DNA of 60,000 nt from Cristatella mucedo (lineage: Eukaryota; Bryozoa; Phylactolaemata; Cristatellidae), in NCBI GenBank assembly GCA_009760855.2, contig WPIO01000120.1:870001-930000 (forward strand), in the 5' to 3' direction. Of the stretch, positions 36,000-47,649 are shown in pieces. Both the position numbers and the translations under genes were made by a program. The notes under the pieces are model-generated. The model had not been told where the DNA came from, did no database searches, and saw nothing but the letters and a program-made list of their open reading frames with translations. The stretch's first letter is position 1. Each line of letters begins with the position of its first letter.

Positions 36000-36095
36000 A
36001 TAATATTAATAATAATGATAATAATAAATTTGCACTTGAAAAAGCGCCTTCAGAGAACTCAATCACTTTATAGGTGCTTTACATTATAAACTTCT
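36000..36095 (-). mobile_element. LINE family 1 3' terminus inserted in another element
   Basis: An ATT/AAT-rich end (36001-36028), then AAGCGCCTTCAGAGAACTCA and TATAGGTGCTTTACAT. It lies between the two halves of the transposon-type protein relic at 34.7-36.6 kb and is therefore younger than that element. Confidence 0.75.
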
Positions 36096-37317
36096 TCCTT
36101 TACAATTCAGTGTGGGGTTATTAATGAGCCATGGGCGGAAATCAGAATCTTTTTATGCTGACTTCCCAAGAAGAGAACAGGTCGGCTCACGCTTGTATTT
36201 ATCCGATGAATCAAGAAAATATTCTGTGGGAGATTCTGGAATAGGAAGTCTCTCGAAATAGAAAACTGGACTCAATGCAAACGAATGTTTATATTCTCCG
36301 ATTTCGTTTGCCTCATTGTTTAGATGGAAAGAGGAGCAACCAAGAAGAAGTTGCAGTGATTTACGTGGTTGCTTGGCTCTCTAAACACCTTGTGGAAGGC
36401 ATACAACAATGATGGTCTTTTTTTCAACCCCTGTAAAAGCTGCTGTGTATATGCAAGGCCCAAGGCATGTTTTAGTCACAAAACTTGCATCGAAAGTAGA
36501 AATGATATGCCTGCCTTCTTCACTTGTGAAGTGATACTTTTCTTCTTGTTCGCAAATTTAGTTTCCCACAAATATAGCAACCATTTTCAACCGTACTCAC
36601 ATACTTTTGAGGCACTACTGCTCTGGTTTCACCTCAATGGATAAAATAATAAAATTTTCATGCAACAGTTGCTTAATCGTCTGTCAAAAAGTCTGAATTA
36701 TTTTGAAATCTCGACCTTTGCGACTCAGCTCTATGACGGCAGCTTACTGCAGCATTCACCTGGCAGTAGTATTGCATTGCATCAACAATGATGCGATCAA
36801 CTAGGGATGATTTGTGCATGATGGTATTATGCAAGGTGATGCTATAGGGTAATTTAGGATGTTGTTGCAGTCCTACTGGATAAATACAAACGGTAAAACC
36901 TAGAAAATTAAATGTATGGAACAAATTCAAAATGAGAGCCAATAAGTACAATAATGTATGTTTTCGTGTTTAGCGTACCTAGATACTACAGATTAGGGTC
37001 TTTTCAAATATTTTACAAACTTAAATGTTGACCAGTTTTATACGACTTTGAACATTCTTGAGCAGAGTTCATATTGCCTATAAGAATCCTGAGTTTGGAG
37101 TATAGATGCTGGAACTTATTTCAAAGCAAATAGCAGGTGTGCTAACGTTTGTGACGTAAAGGGGAACGGACGAAAATTGGGTGAAAAATCGATAATTAAT
37201 TTTATTCGCCTTTTGAAAGATGATTATGCTAGGAATGCAATCAAACGTTCTCGAGACTGACACATTCCAGGAAAAATAAACATTAAATAAAAATCGATGC
37301 ATTTTTAAAACCCGAAA

Positions 37318-38620
37318 AGAACCAAAAGTTACTCGCGGAATGTCTTAACAGTAAACTTCGACACTTAGCTCAACTTAAGGCCTGTGGGGATGCAGACGAC
37401 AGTGGGGAGGAAGAGGACATCGAGGGACGCGCGCATTTCGGGCACGATTTGCTGAGATCTTTGCTTAACGTAAAAGCGATGTGCAGTATGTGGCTAGGAG
37501 CTTAGAGCAGAGCAGGCGCAGAAAGATTTTTCCGGTTGCTAGATTCGCCTCCCCCTGTCAGTGAAAGCAGCCACACTGCTTGCATACAATAAATCGCAGT
37601 TTTGGTTCGTGAAGAGGCTGAGCAGTCAATGCGTAGAGCAGTAGAGGACAAAACTTTGGAAAATTCCACTGATACTGCCATCTCAGTCGATGAAACGTGG
37701 AGGACCCGTGGACATAAGTGGAATCGCAGAATGGGCACGGCTACTTTCCTTTGAACAGGCAAGTTAGTAGATGAGGAATGCTAAGCTTGAAATGCAAGAG
37801 TTGTCAGGTCAGTAAAGGAGAGCATGACTGTGATAAACATTTTTGTTGCTCGAGTGGGGCAATGGAGGTAGAACGGGCGAATAATTTCTTGGTCATTCGA
37901 CACCCACCTTGATCGTTATCCTACGTAATTAGGAGATGGGGATTCTAAAGTTTAGATAGCCGTAAGTGACAATCGTCCTTATTGTGACCAACTGATTGCA
38001 AATGTGGAGTGCATAGCGCATGCGAGAAAAAGGCTTGGTAAAGCTTGTGAAGAAGCCGAAGAAAGGCAAGAAAAAGCAAAGACCCCCGGGGTAACCGAAA
38101 GGTTCGATCGGGCCGGTGGGCTGACAGACATCATTACGAAGAAGTTGCAGAAACAGTTTTCAAATGCGTCACATATAATCCCAATAGTCTAGACGGGATG
38201 GAGACTGCTGTGTGGCAAACCTTTCACAGCACTTTTTTGACTAATGAAGAACCGGATCGCAAGCTTTTTACAAAAGGTGCTAAATCAGACTGTGCATGTA
38301 AAACAGCAGTCCCTCTAGATGAAGTGTACGATCAAAAAATGAAATGTCTAGACGTAACGTTGTAAAACCAGGTATACAAAGGACGTGAGATAAACATGCA
38401 TGTGACTCTATCTTGAGGAAATGTCTGCATCGTAAAAATCAAAACAATAATGAGTCACTGCACAGTCTTATCATGACGGAGACGACAAAGAAGGAATTTG
38501 GGGTCATGTCTGCAGTATCGTTGACAGTGTCTGATGCAGCAATTCACAAAAATGAGGGAATGTGTGGCCGTATGGTAGTATTCAGGAGTTAGGCACTCAT
38601 GTGGGCCTGTAGATGTGAAG
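37318..38620 (+). pseudogene. Second Mutator-like transposase-domain relic
   Basis: Plus strand, several frames. Motifs in order: AISVDETWRTRGHKWNRRMG (37.68 kb) and GDGDSKV-type with AVSDNRPYCDQLIANVECIA (37.93-38.02 kb). These are followed by HARKRLGKACEEAEER, FDRAGGLTDIITKKLQKQFS (38.02-38.19 kb), then LDGMETAVWQTFHSTFLTNE and EPDRKLFTKGAKSDCACKTA (to about 38.32 kb). CLHRKNQNNNESLHSLI lies at about 38.42 kb. This layout (D-x-TW-x-RGH, GDGDS, EC-x-xH-x-xKRLG, NN-ESLHS) is that of the invertebrate Mutator-like transposase-domain proteins, distinct from the FLYWCH type at 24-25.5 kb. Stops and frame changes show decay. Coding limits are approximate. Confidence 0.75.
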
Positions 38621-38629
38621 GTTTATGGC

Positions 38630-41135
38630 CCGGAGTGACAAGGAAAAGGTAAAGTAATGCTAAAGCAAAGGCAAAATGTAAACGAAAGAAAAATAGTTTA
38701 GGTAGTAAGCCTGCAGATAGGCAAAGAAAAGATGATTCCGACTGCCCTGGTGAGGAACCCGACAGTTGCAGCTCATTAGAAAGTTCGTGTAAAGTACGCA
38801 CGAGTTGCTAAGCTTCTTGTCTGCCACGTCGTATTGCCTCAGTCTGAGCAGAAATTTTTGCTTTCCGGGAGTGTGCATCAGCTTCCGCTGCGACTCAATG
38901 CCAGCAACTTATGTTACTCACTGTCGTCGTTAGGCTGATTTGTACTAGCCAGAACTTGTGGTTTTTGGCTCTGGAAGCTGCAATGATGAATGGTACCGAA
39001 CAGTCATCGCAGATGATTTTCGTCAGTAATGAAGACATGTAGTACTCCAAGCTACTCTAGAAGGACAATACGACAGTATCTGCAACTTCTATAATTTAAT
39101 GTTCGTTGGACGTCAAGGTAAGTGCATCCACTTCGTGGAACAAGCTGGCAAAGTTACCTGTTTCCTGAACAGGCAGTGTGCACAACACATCAATTCTTAC
39201 AGCTTGGCCAAAGCATACAGATTAGCTTCAACTTTGGAATATAGGATGGGCTCATCTGCCTCCGAAACCTGACTCGCTCATATTTGGATCATCCCTCAGT
39301 AGGTATAGCCGCTGGTCACAAACGTCCTTGAATCTGAGCTTGGTGACGCTGCTATACAGTTAAAGTGTCGAACTTCTTTTTAACATCATGCTTCGGAGCC
39401 AAGTGTCATGCATCTTTTGAGGGTTTTGACATAATTTTACGGTTAATTGTGTACAATCTGCGGATTTTTTAAGATAGCCATGTTTGGCTACTGTCAGCCG
39501 AAAAGTGCGACCTTGAGTTTTACAGGTGATCACAAAGTCCACACGAAACTATGGTTGCTTCAAAAGATAATGAATGTTACCTTTGTTGTTTTCCAAATTT
39601 GCATGGCGATCGTTCCATTAGTGTTTGTAAAATATAAATAGATGTGATATGAGGGAGGTAGATCCCGTAGGGGTTGGGGCACAACTCCCCAAACGTAGGC
39701 CGTTCCTCACTTCTGCCACAGCCAGAAGATAATTGGGTCGACTTTGCTGAAAGCTTGAAGCTAAACCATGTCGATATTCTCTCAGCTTGCTCTAGGTATT
39801 TTTATGTGCCGTCTAGATGCGTTACAGCTGAATTAATGCTTTGCTATGACAATGATTGTGCTGCCTGGAGCAGACCCTGTCCATTTCATGAAGACATCAG
39901 TTTCTGCACTGTTCCATTCCTGTGCTTGAAGACCACTGGCGACCAATTATGCAACGGCACACAATTAAATGACAGCCTGCTGCAGAATGTGGTGCATCCT
40001 TCGAAGCCGTTCTGGGTGACTGATTCTCTACCTCCCACGTTCTCGACCGCTTTCCGACTCAGCAAGGCTCCCACCTTCTCCTTTTACTGTGAGATAACTG
40101 TCTCTTGGTCAAAGAGAGTGTACCGCAAGACACTTGGACCGAAGGGACTATTGATAACTCAGCTTGGTAGCCCCCTCCCAGTCCTTAATGGTTTGCCGAT
40201 ATGCAGACGAAAAGGCATTTATTCCGTTGAGCAGATGCTTCTCGAGGCTGGCCAGTACGTAGGTATACTGTACATGTACCTGCAAAAAGTACAATCACGC
40301 TGCCAACAGGCGTCATGCTGGCATTGCCACTGCCGGCGTCTCCACGGACTGCCAAATGAAAAACTCATTGCCATACCAATATGATTGCCTGTCTGATTAT
40401 TAGAACTCGGGCCATTCAGAATCTCCGATAGAACCCACATCTATAACCGTTTTGCCGTCTAGAATTAGGTTTGCCAACTAGGCCATGAGTGCGGTCCGAG
40501 TCAGTTACTGAAAACTCTTGTCAACGTGAAGAAATAACTTATTCATTATCCCGTGATGAATATTCACCTGCTACATAATTAAATTTACGACGCGTAGGCT
40601 ATTTTGAAAAATCTCAGTATACGGGACTAACTTGAACATGCGATAATGCAATAAAACATGTAACAAGGACAGTGTTTACGACATATCCAAGATGAGCATA
40701 TTTATCCATTCCTAAGAGAGATACTTTGTAGACGAAATTCTGTTGGCACTGTACCAATAGCCTTGCTCACACATGTACAAAAAAGCCACGAATGTATTGT
40801 TCGCCATGACAAGGGGTACCGGGTTGTTGGCAAATTTTGCAGTTTATTATTTATTGTGGATAACTATTATTTTTAGTATCACCATTATTGGTGATAACTG
40901 TTGTAATTAGTATCAGCTCCTTCCAGATAACATAATGTGACCGTATTAAGGTAGCATAGACGCATGCACGAGCCCTTTGTGCAGATCTCGTATTTTCAAT
41001 TGAAATGACAGTGTTCACTATGCTGAGCTTGCTCGATGCCACTTGGAGTGACTGAGCTGACTTGTGCTGTTCTTACTCACATTTTTCTGCCATTGCATTT
41101 GTTTCAGTATGCGCCATAGCTACTTAGCGACAATT
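38630..41135. other. Unrecognised DNA with one long open frame
   Basis: Holds the 39.67-40.38 kb frame discussed with the Death-domain-like exon. Otherwise nothing is recognised. Confidence 0.45.
39722..39795 (+). CDS. Possible exon with Death-domain-like start
   Basis: A strong acceptor (CGTTCCTCACTTCTGCCACAG) opens a 74-bp piece reading PEDNWVDFAESLKLNHVDIL then SACS, closed by a GTATTT donor in phase 2. The pattern W-x-x-hA-x-x-L-x-L-x-x-x-DI is that of helices 1-2 of Death domains. The same frame continues open to 40384 (236 codons from 39674), the longest open frame in the window, but the later part has no domain I recognise. It may be an exon of an unseen gene or a chance fit. Confidence 0.3.
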
Positions 41136-41139
41136 TTTC

Positions 41140-41400
41140 GAGAATGTTTGACAAAAGATGGAGAAAGACAATTGGGTGATATTTTGCAAGGACCTCTGTA
41201 TCTAATCCAGGCTTTTTAAGTTTGGTTCTAACGATTGCCGATTTGAAGGACTTGGGTACAACCCCCATTTCCAAAGTACTCATTACAAATCTCGGCTACG
41301 GCTGGGCTGAGTTGGTCTGCCAGTGAAGACCACAGAGACGATGGTTTAGGGTCTTCAGGAGACGAGCTCATTTACTAGATATTATTCGGGTTTCCACATC
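41140..41400 (-). mobile_element. LINE family 2 RT fragment, minus strand
   Basis: Nearly identical in order and wording to 6.69-6.96 kb: AAGGACCTCTGTATCTAATC, GATTTGAAGGACTTGGGTAC, GTTGGTCTGCCAGTGAAGAC, GTCTTCAGGAGACGAGCTC. It covers the start of the RT domain in broken frames. Confidence 0.8.
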
Positions 41401-41455
41401 GGAGGCAGAAACCACGAAACATTTTGGAAGCAAGCCAATAGTAGTTGGCCTCACT

Positions 41456-41941
41456 TCAATGAGAATCAGCGGATTGCAGCAAGCTGTGCAAATACTGGAC
41501 GTCGCCTGCTCCGACGTGTGCAAACACGACTGCCTGTGCATGCATGAGAGCAAGCGTCTGCATATGACTGTGAGCATGTCGCACCGGTGCGACCAGCGTG
41601 GCTCCCTGCTCAACTTCAAATCTCTTTTCGGCGTTCAGTCCCAACTCGGATGGCTTCTTGTCGCTCTGCATCCTCACATGAATTGATGGGATGCGTTTGT
41701 CGCGGATGGCGAGGCATACATGCTCAGCCATTCTGTGGTTGCCAAGGATTCGGGACGGACCGCTCGAGGGCGCACCTCTGATTGTCTGGAGCCCTAGGCT
41801 GATCGGACGATGCATACGTTTTCCGATCGCCCACCACAGCGAGCCTATCAGCTTCACTTGACGTAAGGTTATATATGTACCCGCATGTTTATTCGAGAAG
41901 GACACCCCGACTAGAGTCCAGCAAGCGAGTGGCGATTTCAA
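41456..41941 (-). other. Unrecognised 161-codon open frame in GC-richer DNA
   Basis: It begins MKSPLACWTLVGVSFSNKHA and is rich in His, Arg and Ala. It lies immediately upstream of the LINE family 2 RT fragment on the same strand, but its sequence does not match the linker or endonuclease of the copy at 7 kb. The stretch is more GC-rich than its surroundings and other frames are also open here, so composition alone could explain it. Confidence 0.25.
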
Positions 41942-41974
41942 GCCGAGGCTGATGTACTCGAAACGACCATGGAG

Positions 41975-42080
41975 CAGCTGAGGTCACCGGCTCGGGCCCC
42001 AGTGACATATCTGAAGCGCCTGAATGGATATTAAGTTCCCTTATGGCGCTATGCAAACGAGTCATATATTTTTATTATTC
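41975..42080 (+). mobile_element. SINE, head truncated, plus strand
   Basis: Begins near the B box (GAGGTCACCGGCTCGGGCCC) and continues GACATATCTGAAGCGCCTGA, ATGGATATTAAGTTCCCTTA, TGGCGCTATGCAAACGAG. The A-box half is missing or unrecognisable. Confidence 0.7.
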
Positions 42081-42564
42081 GTAGCCTAGCGCCGAAGGCT
42101 GCTGGGGCCGCTCTTTTGACGATTCGAAATGGGTGAGCGACCAGAGGACGCAGGAAAACCACAGGACCAAACTCCGGAGAGGAATCTCTTCCTCGAGCTG
42201 AGAGTATTGCCTCACTATTTAGATCAACGGTCTGGTTCTCTACCGACCGAGCGATCGAGGAAAGTATCGTTCCTAGGGTTGTTTCACGCAGCACTTGCGA
42301 GACGCCGAACCCTTTAGTTGGGCTGGAGTATTTTGCCCGGACCCTTCCGAGGGCCAGGTGGCACTCTTTCGGTCGCTTGTGTGTGCGCGGTAGCGTGCCC
42401 AGTGAGCGGAGCACCTCAGAAGGAGCCTTTCAGGCTCTAGCCTACAAAGCGGAAACGAAGGCCGGCGCCAGTACTCTAGCGTTCAGTGGCTGTGGCGAAG
42501 CAAATGGGCTGCAGGGACAAATGTCCACAGGCACGAAAGTCAAGTGGGGGAGCCTAAAGCAAAT

Positions 42565-42735
42565 GGTTTGTGCATATTTTTTTTTACGAATTCATCATGT
42601 GAGAATGGAAACTTTGATTTCGAGCAAGTCCTTATCTCTATGGACTTGACTATTTCTGGCTGAGATAGCTAAGCATATTTACAGACTTCGACCAAGGAAT
42701 GCTTAGCTGGCTGGCATTGCCAGCCTCTCAAACGC
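42565..42735 (+). repeat. Dispersed repeat R3, copy 2
   Basis: The partner of the repeat at 22.2 kb, in the same orientation. Both copies follow a GC-richer stretch (22.04-22.2 kb and 42.1-42.55 kb), suggesting that the repeat is one end of a larger element. Confidence 0.65.
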
Positions 42736-42792
42736 GTCAGAGCTCATCAGGTCCATGCAGTGTTGCTGATATAAAAATATATATATATATAA

Positions 42793-42930
42793 GTATAATT
42801 CATTTATATATCGCCCCAAGAGAACTCAATCTCTATTCAGGCGCTTCACATATGCCTTGGGGCTCGAGCCCGCGACCTCAGTCAGACCTTGGTCGGGGCG
42901 AGCACCTTAACCGCTAGAACAAACCAGCGT
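42793..42930 (-). mobile_element. tRNA-headed SINE, minus strand
   Basis: ATTCATTTATATATCGCCCC, AATCTCTATTCAGGCGCTTC, GGGGCTCGAGCCCGCGACCT and GGTCGGGGCGAGCACCTTAA are the reverse complement of the 18.0-kb copy. A short TA run follows its 3' end. Confidence 0.85.
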
Positions 42931-43154
42931 TGATAGGACGTTGTGTGCCACTCGCTCGGACGGTTAATCGCCGAAATAATAAATTTGAGCAAGTGATTGC
43001 TGATGGCCCCTTTTAGACTGTATCCTACTTAAAGAGGTTGTGTGCATTGATTCTACTGATGCCAGCGTCAACTACTAATTTCTATTCTAGTAGAGGCAGA
43101 CATTAGTCCAATCTCACCAAGCCTTATTTCGTGAAGCTCTCTTAGGCTGCAATT

Positions 43155-43250
43155 ACTAGAGTAGTAATAGTAAGAAAAAGCTTGATAAAGCGTTCTCAGA
43201 GAACTCGATCTCTTTCTAGGTGCTTTAGATTTGCTGGAAAGGACACACGG
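43155..43250 (-). mobile_element. LINE family 1 3' terminus, minus strand
   Basis: AGTAGTAATAGTAAGAAAAA, then GATAAAGCGTTCTCAGAGAA and TCTCTTTCTAGGTGCTTTAG. Only the tail and a little 3' UTR are recognisable. Confidence 0.7.
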
Positions 43251-44664
43251 TCGATTCTTCCTTCGGAGACCGAGTCAATGTTGTAAATGTCAGCTTTACT
43301 CCAGAGGTCTGTATCCACGTCATTCCTCAGACACTTCAAAATGAATTAGTTCTGCAACAACATGCTTTTTTTGAAAGAAGTTCCACTTTTGCAAAATGCG
43401 GCCACTCCATACACAGAGCCTGAATTAAGATGCAGCATACAACAAGTTAGCTGGACCAAGTTAACTGGCATGAAGGCACGGCGGGTCCTGGCCGGTCTAC
43501 TATCCCTTAGAACAAAATGAGCAGATTGCATCTGCTGTAGTCTCTTCCCTATATCCACCAAATACTACCGATAATTGCTTAAATTAGCTAGTTTTGATTT
43601 ACACGTGCAAGAAACATGAAAAACATACTTGCCAATGAAAACAGCAGATCTCTCTACCAGGCTTTCACCCTACGGTAACGGACAAACGGGTGAGAGGGGC
43701 GGTTCTCAAACTAATCAAAGTATGCACTACCAGTGAAGCACAAATCTTATCAACGAAAAAATAAATCCTAAATAAATTTTTGAGCTGTATCGAGTTCACT
43801 GTTTCTCGAAACTTGGCTATGCCTCGGCACTTAAAGAGTCTTAGCCTTGCTGGTAATACAAACATCGAAATCTTGCTGTGACTTCTTTATATTCTAGCCA
43901 AGAACTATCTTCTTCTGCAATCGCGCATGGACAACGCCAAAAAGAATCAAAAGTGGTTCTCACATCAGTATACTCAAACCATATACCAGAGTGTCACCTG
44001 TGCGGAAGTGAAAGCCTAGTGTGTGCTCGGTGAATGTACATGGGCAAGAGGGCGACTGTGAAAAGAAGCGGACCAGCACAGAGCACCGAGGTCCCGAGTA
44101 GCTGAGTGGCTCGTAGGGTAATCATTGTGCGGTCACATCACTACTCTGCAGTGTGCCACTGAGACAGGACCTGGACGATTGTGCTGCTATGCCGGCGATA
44201 CCGAGGGGAGACGAGAGGCTCTCGATGAGGACGACTTGCTGGCCAAACGTGTCGAACGCTGCCGAACGACCGAGCAAGGCAAGCAGAGATTTTAACTGTA
44301 TTCAGCATAACTAAGAGGGTCGTTATGCACATAAAGCCATGCAGACTCAGCCGAGTGATTAGGTAAAAGAAACAGACTGAAAATTACTGGCTAGGTTCGA
44401 GGTTTCAGGGTAAGCGTTCTGCTGGTGTGCCTCGACTAGGTCCAGCGTCTTGAATACGAGAGGTGGAAAGGAGCCTGAGTTGCTCAAGTTCATCTGGTTC
44501 AACCAGTGGTGCTTTCTTAATTAGTGGGGCCTTACTGCAGCCTTTTCGAAAGAACGTGCAGAGCCTGTACCCGAAGCTGCTGCCATACTTGTCATCTTAT
44601 CACTATGGATAGCAGCAGCTCTATGCATCACAGAGGTAGGACAGTGGGAATACAGCCTGCTGGG

Positions 44665-45105
44665 TTAGCAGTCCTTTTTTAATTGCAGCTGGATTTCAGA
44701 ATGAGCTTTCACGTGGCCTCGTCGAATGCGGGCATTGTGGTGCTGCACGGAATTGAGCGAGCCGAGTGAGCCTGCATCGCTATTGACGGACAGCAGTCCA
44801 CAGGCGACGCTGCTTGCTACCTTAGGGATTGGCTCTCTGATCTTGCCTATCTCTTGCTGACAGAAAAGCTCAGGAGAAGCGCGATCAGCTTGATTGCCAC
44901 AAGGGTCACTAGCTAAGGCTCTCGCCTGAAAGCGATTTAGGAGATGGACGATCTTAGACGTTAACATTTTTGGATTGAGCATCTGAAAACAAACAAAAGT
45001 TGTACAGAAGCTAGACTTTGCCTTCGCTAGGGTTGATTCATACAATCTACAGTAGTCTTCGTATGCCTGACGATGGACAGTCAGTCCTGATCTCTTTTGC
45101 ATGCT
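44665..45105 (-). pseudogene. LINE endonuclease-RT linker fragment
   Basis: A 145-codon open frame on the minus strand begins KRSGLTVHRQAYEDYCRLYE and continues with STLAKAKSSFCTTF, NPKMLTSKIVHLLNRF and IGKIREPIPK. This is the linker between endonuclease and RT in L2-type LINEs. It is different in sequence from the linker of the 5-7.8 kb element, so it probably belongs to family 1 or a third family. After IREPIPK the frame loses recognisable homology. Confidence 0.7.
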
Positions 45106-45454
45106 TTCGCAAGCTTTCCCTTAGTAGATAGACCCTAGCTAGCTTAGCTTCGGCAGTGCACCGTAGGCCGTCTGGGCGAGAGCGAACAGTGTGCTTAGTC
45201 AGAGGTGCAAGCTCGTGTCGACCGTATCAGCTGGTGTCGCGTCGTAGCATTCTACGAATGATGACAGTTTGGCAAGTGGAATTGAGCAGCAGGTGCGAAC
45301 AAGAGAGTATTGTCACTCGAACAGCATTCATGCCAGGGGTCTTGAGCTTAGTTGATTCTCGGATGATTTTAAATGAGGAGGAGAGCTAGGTCACACTGCA
45401 CACTGGACGAGATACTCACGCGAAAATGAGCAGAGTTTGTTGAACGTAGTAATC

Positions 45455-45790
45455 ATAGTGCTATTTAATATCGCGTTCTCAGAGAACTCAATCTTAATCT
45501 AGGCACTTTGCATTTTCTAAAATGGAGCTCGACTCGATCAAAAGGTTAATGGTAGCATGCTCACTGACAGCAAGAACAACATGGTTTGGGATGCCATGCA
45601 CAGGGTCAGCATGCTAATTCGGTGAGTGGCAGCATTCACACTGTCAGCGTGAGCATAAGCTAGTGAAGAACGAATCAGTTGAACCTACGAAAAAATGCTT
45701 TGATAAATATCAGTGATTTAGTTTTATTGTAAATGCGTTTAACTTCAGGCAAGTCGTGAGACTAGTCGGATGTTACTGCCTAACAGACAC
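45455..45790 (-). mobile_element. LINE family 1 3' UTR, minus strand, degenerate
   Basis: TATTTAATATCGCGTTCTCA, then GAACTCAATCTTAATCTAGG mark the tail. The following 200 bases match the 3' UTR of the copies at 21.2 and 58.4 kb (runs such as ATGCACAGGGTCAGCATGC and GTGGCAGCATTCACACTGTC). No coding remnant is clear. Confidence 0.7.
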
Positions 45791-46539
45791 TGAAAAGATC
45801 TATGTGAGGTCGATGTTTTTTGAAAATTTCTGTAGTAGTCAGGTAAGACAGTTGACACGTTAACTTTTGAGATTCCAACCCCCGAGTGAGCCAGTGTGGA
45901 TACATCTCTAATGACGCTAGGATATAATCTTGTATTATTGACAAAGATCTATGAGATAAATTTTGAGGAAAAATATTCGGGAGTCCGTAATAATGCTTGC
46001 TGATCTTCTAATATATGGACATAAGCCGGAGACCATCAACTACAATCAATAAGTTGGATCCCTATTTTAATAATTGTGATTACTTGTCTTACTTTAAAAA
46101 TACAGGGTCTTGGCCTTTTGTGGAGGGTGACACTTTGAGAAAAACTAATTGGAAGGCATTGAGTAAATGGAGTGGTTATAATTTTGACCTGCCACCAACA
46201 CGACTAGGCAGTGGAGTTACTATAAACACATTTCTTCTTTGCATCAGGCTTTTCCGGACACCATCTACTGTGTGTTGGTCATTCGTACATGGCTGCGACC
46301 AACCTCCAGCAGCTGAGATGCAGTAAATAACCCAACCAGGACCTGATATAGCCAGGTTCGGAAAAAAGTTTGCCTATCATATTCAAAGCCAAAACACGTT
46401 GTTTCCTGTTAAAAATAGTCAAATATATATATCTTCGAATCCACGTCTGAAAAGAGCCCCATTATTATGCAGCCAGACATGGATTTGAGTTTTGAAGGAA
46501 GAAAATTGTAATCGGTGTTCATGAGGCAGCACTTTAACT

Positions 46540-46985
46540 GAAACTGCTCTCCTCAGTGTTAATAATGACATGCCATGTAGCAATGATGAAGGCAATGTCA
46601 TTGCCCTAGCTCTGCTAGATCAATCTGCTGCCTCCGAAACTATTAATGACCGTAACCTACGTGAACTATTGAGAACAACGATTGGTATTGCAGACGAGGT
46701 CACTTGCTTGGTTAAAATCGTACTTTTCTGATCGTGTTCAATTCTTGACGTGTTGGGGTCAGGTCTCAAACATGAGACCAATAACATATTAAGTCCTGAC
46801 TCTGCTATGCTTCCCACTGTATCTGTGTTTGGTGTGACGAAATATGTTGGCTACCGAATGCCTAAAGAAAGCCGCTTAGGCTGTGAGTGGGCAACTCAAA
46901 ACTCTCCTGCCTAACTCCCACATTGTCTTTATGTATTTGTGGAGTTTCAGACGGAGATAAATATATGCATACGTAGGGGCTATTA
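46540..46985 (+). mobile_element. LINE family 2 RT piece joined to its 3' end, plus strand
   Basis: 46.56-46.75 kb encodes a decayed RT motif (NDEGNVIALALLDQSAASET, then RNLRELLRTTIGIADEV) matching the long copy near 6.5 kb. The last 140 bases (46845-46985) match the reverse complement of 5.2-5.34 kb, including CCGCTTAGGCTGTGAGTGGG and TTTGTGGAGTTTCAGACGGA. The RT region and the 3' end are closer than in a full element, so an internal deletion is likely. Confidence 0.7.
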
Positions 46986-47507
46986 CCCACGTCTTCATTA
47001 CAGATAAGCTTTTTAAAGAGAAAAGGCACTCACTCGTTACTCGTGATCAGAGAGAAGGCGTAGGTGCTGTTACCGACGGTATTGATTGACCTGGCAATGC
47101 CTGCATGCCTCGAGATCGGGCACGGCCGAGTGTGAATATTTTCTTAAAGGTTTAGTCAAAGCGTGGCTGGCAAATAACTCGTAGCTGTCACCCTAATGGC
47201 AGAGAGAATAATCAAAATAACTGCAAAACGGCCGTAGCTGGTACAATCAAACCACCCATGCGGCAGAAGGCTGTGATTGTGCATAGAGTTTCCAGCTATT
47301 CGGGTGATGTATACTAAGTAGTTTAGTTCATTTAAGGTGACGGAACATTACGACCGATAGTGGCTCTAGACATTGAAACGTGCGAAACCTTTCCTTTACA
47401 GCGTTTGCCAAGTGCCTAAACTAGATTAAGTGCTTTGTGTACGAAATGCAATAATGGGCTTCCAAATAGGGAGCCTTTAGCTGTGCCGTCTTTGTGAGGC
47501 CAACGGC

Positions 47508-47645
47508 TGATGATGATGATGATGATGATGTATCACCTTCTGTAACTCCACAAAGTCATACAGACCATATGGATGTTACGCAGGAGAGTTTTGTATAGCC
47601 CACTCACAGCCTAAGCGGCTTTAGGTACGCATTCGGTAGAAAAAA
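47508..47645 (-). mobile_element. LINE family 2 3' end with (ATG)n tail, minus strand
   Basis: An ATG/GAT microsatellite (47508-47531) is followed by TTCTGTAACTCCACAAAGTC and AGTTTTGTATAGCCCACTCA, CAGCCTAAGCGGCTTTAGGT. The same sequence follows the CATA tail at 5.2 kb. It lies about 520 bases from the plus-strand copy that ends at 46985, forming an inverted pair. Confidence 0.8.
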
Positions 47646-47649
47646 CACA

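Larger units (their letters stand above)
34730..36640 (-). pseudogene. Decayed transposon-type protein common in invertebrates
   Basis: Minus strand, broken frames, interrupted by a LINE end at 36.0-36.1 kb. N-terminal block at 36.58-36.45 kb: CYICGKLNLRTRRKVSLHK, AYHFYFRCKFCD, a cysteine-containing start. Middle block at 35.85-35.6 kb: DIEGLMNALTMSRDLHEWGL, LTLKAVLVQNKNRRPSNSVA, VHMKETCYEQQLNY, YDKYSWFPCSYSRYL. Later block at 35.25-34.87 kb: IKLGLMKNFVKAVN, RELFRDYQFDSLL, ENYRELLEGMLVQCQRL, GTVNGEHSERFHKKY. I know this arrangement from many uncharacterised, multi-copy invertebrate proteins that look transposon-derived, but I have no firm family name or catalytic assignment. Confidence 0.65.
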
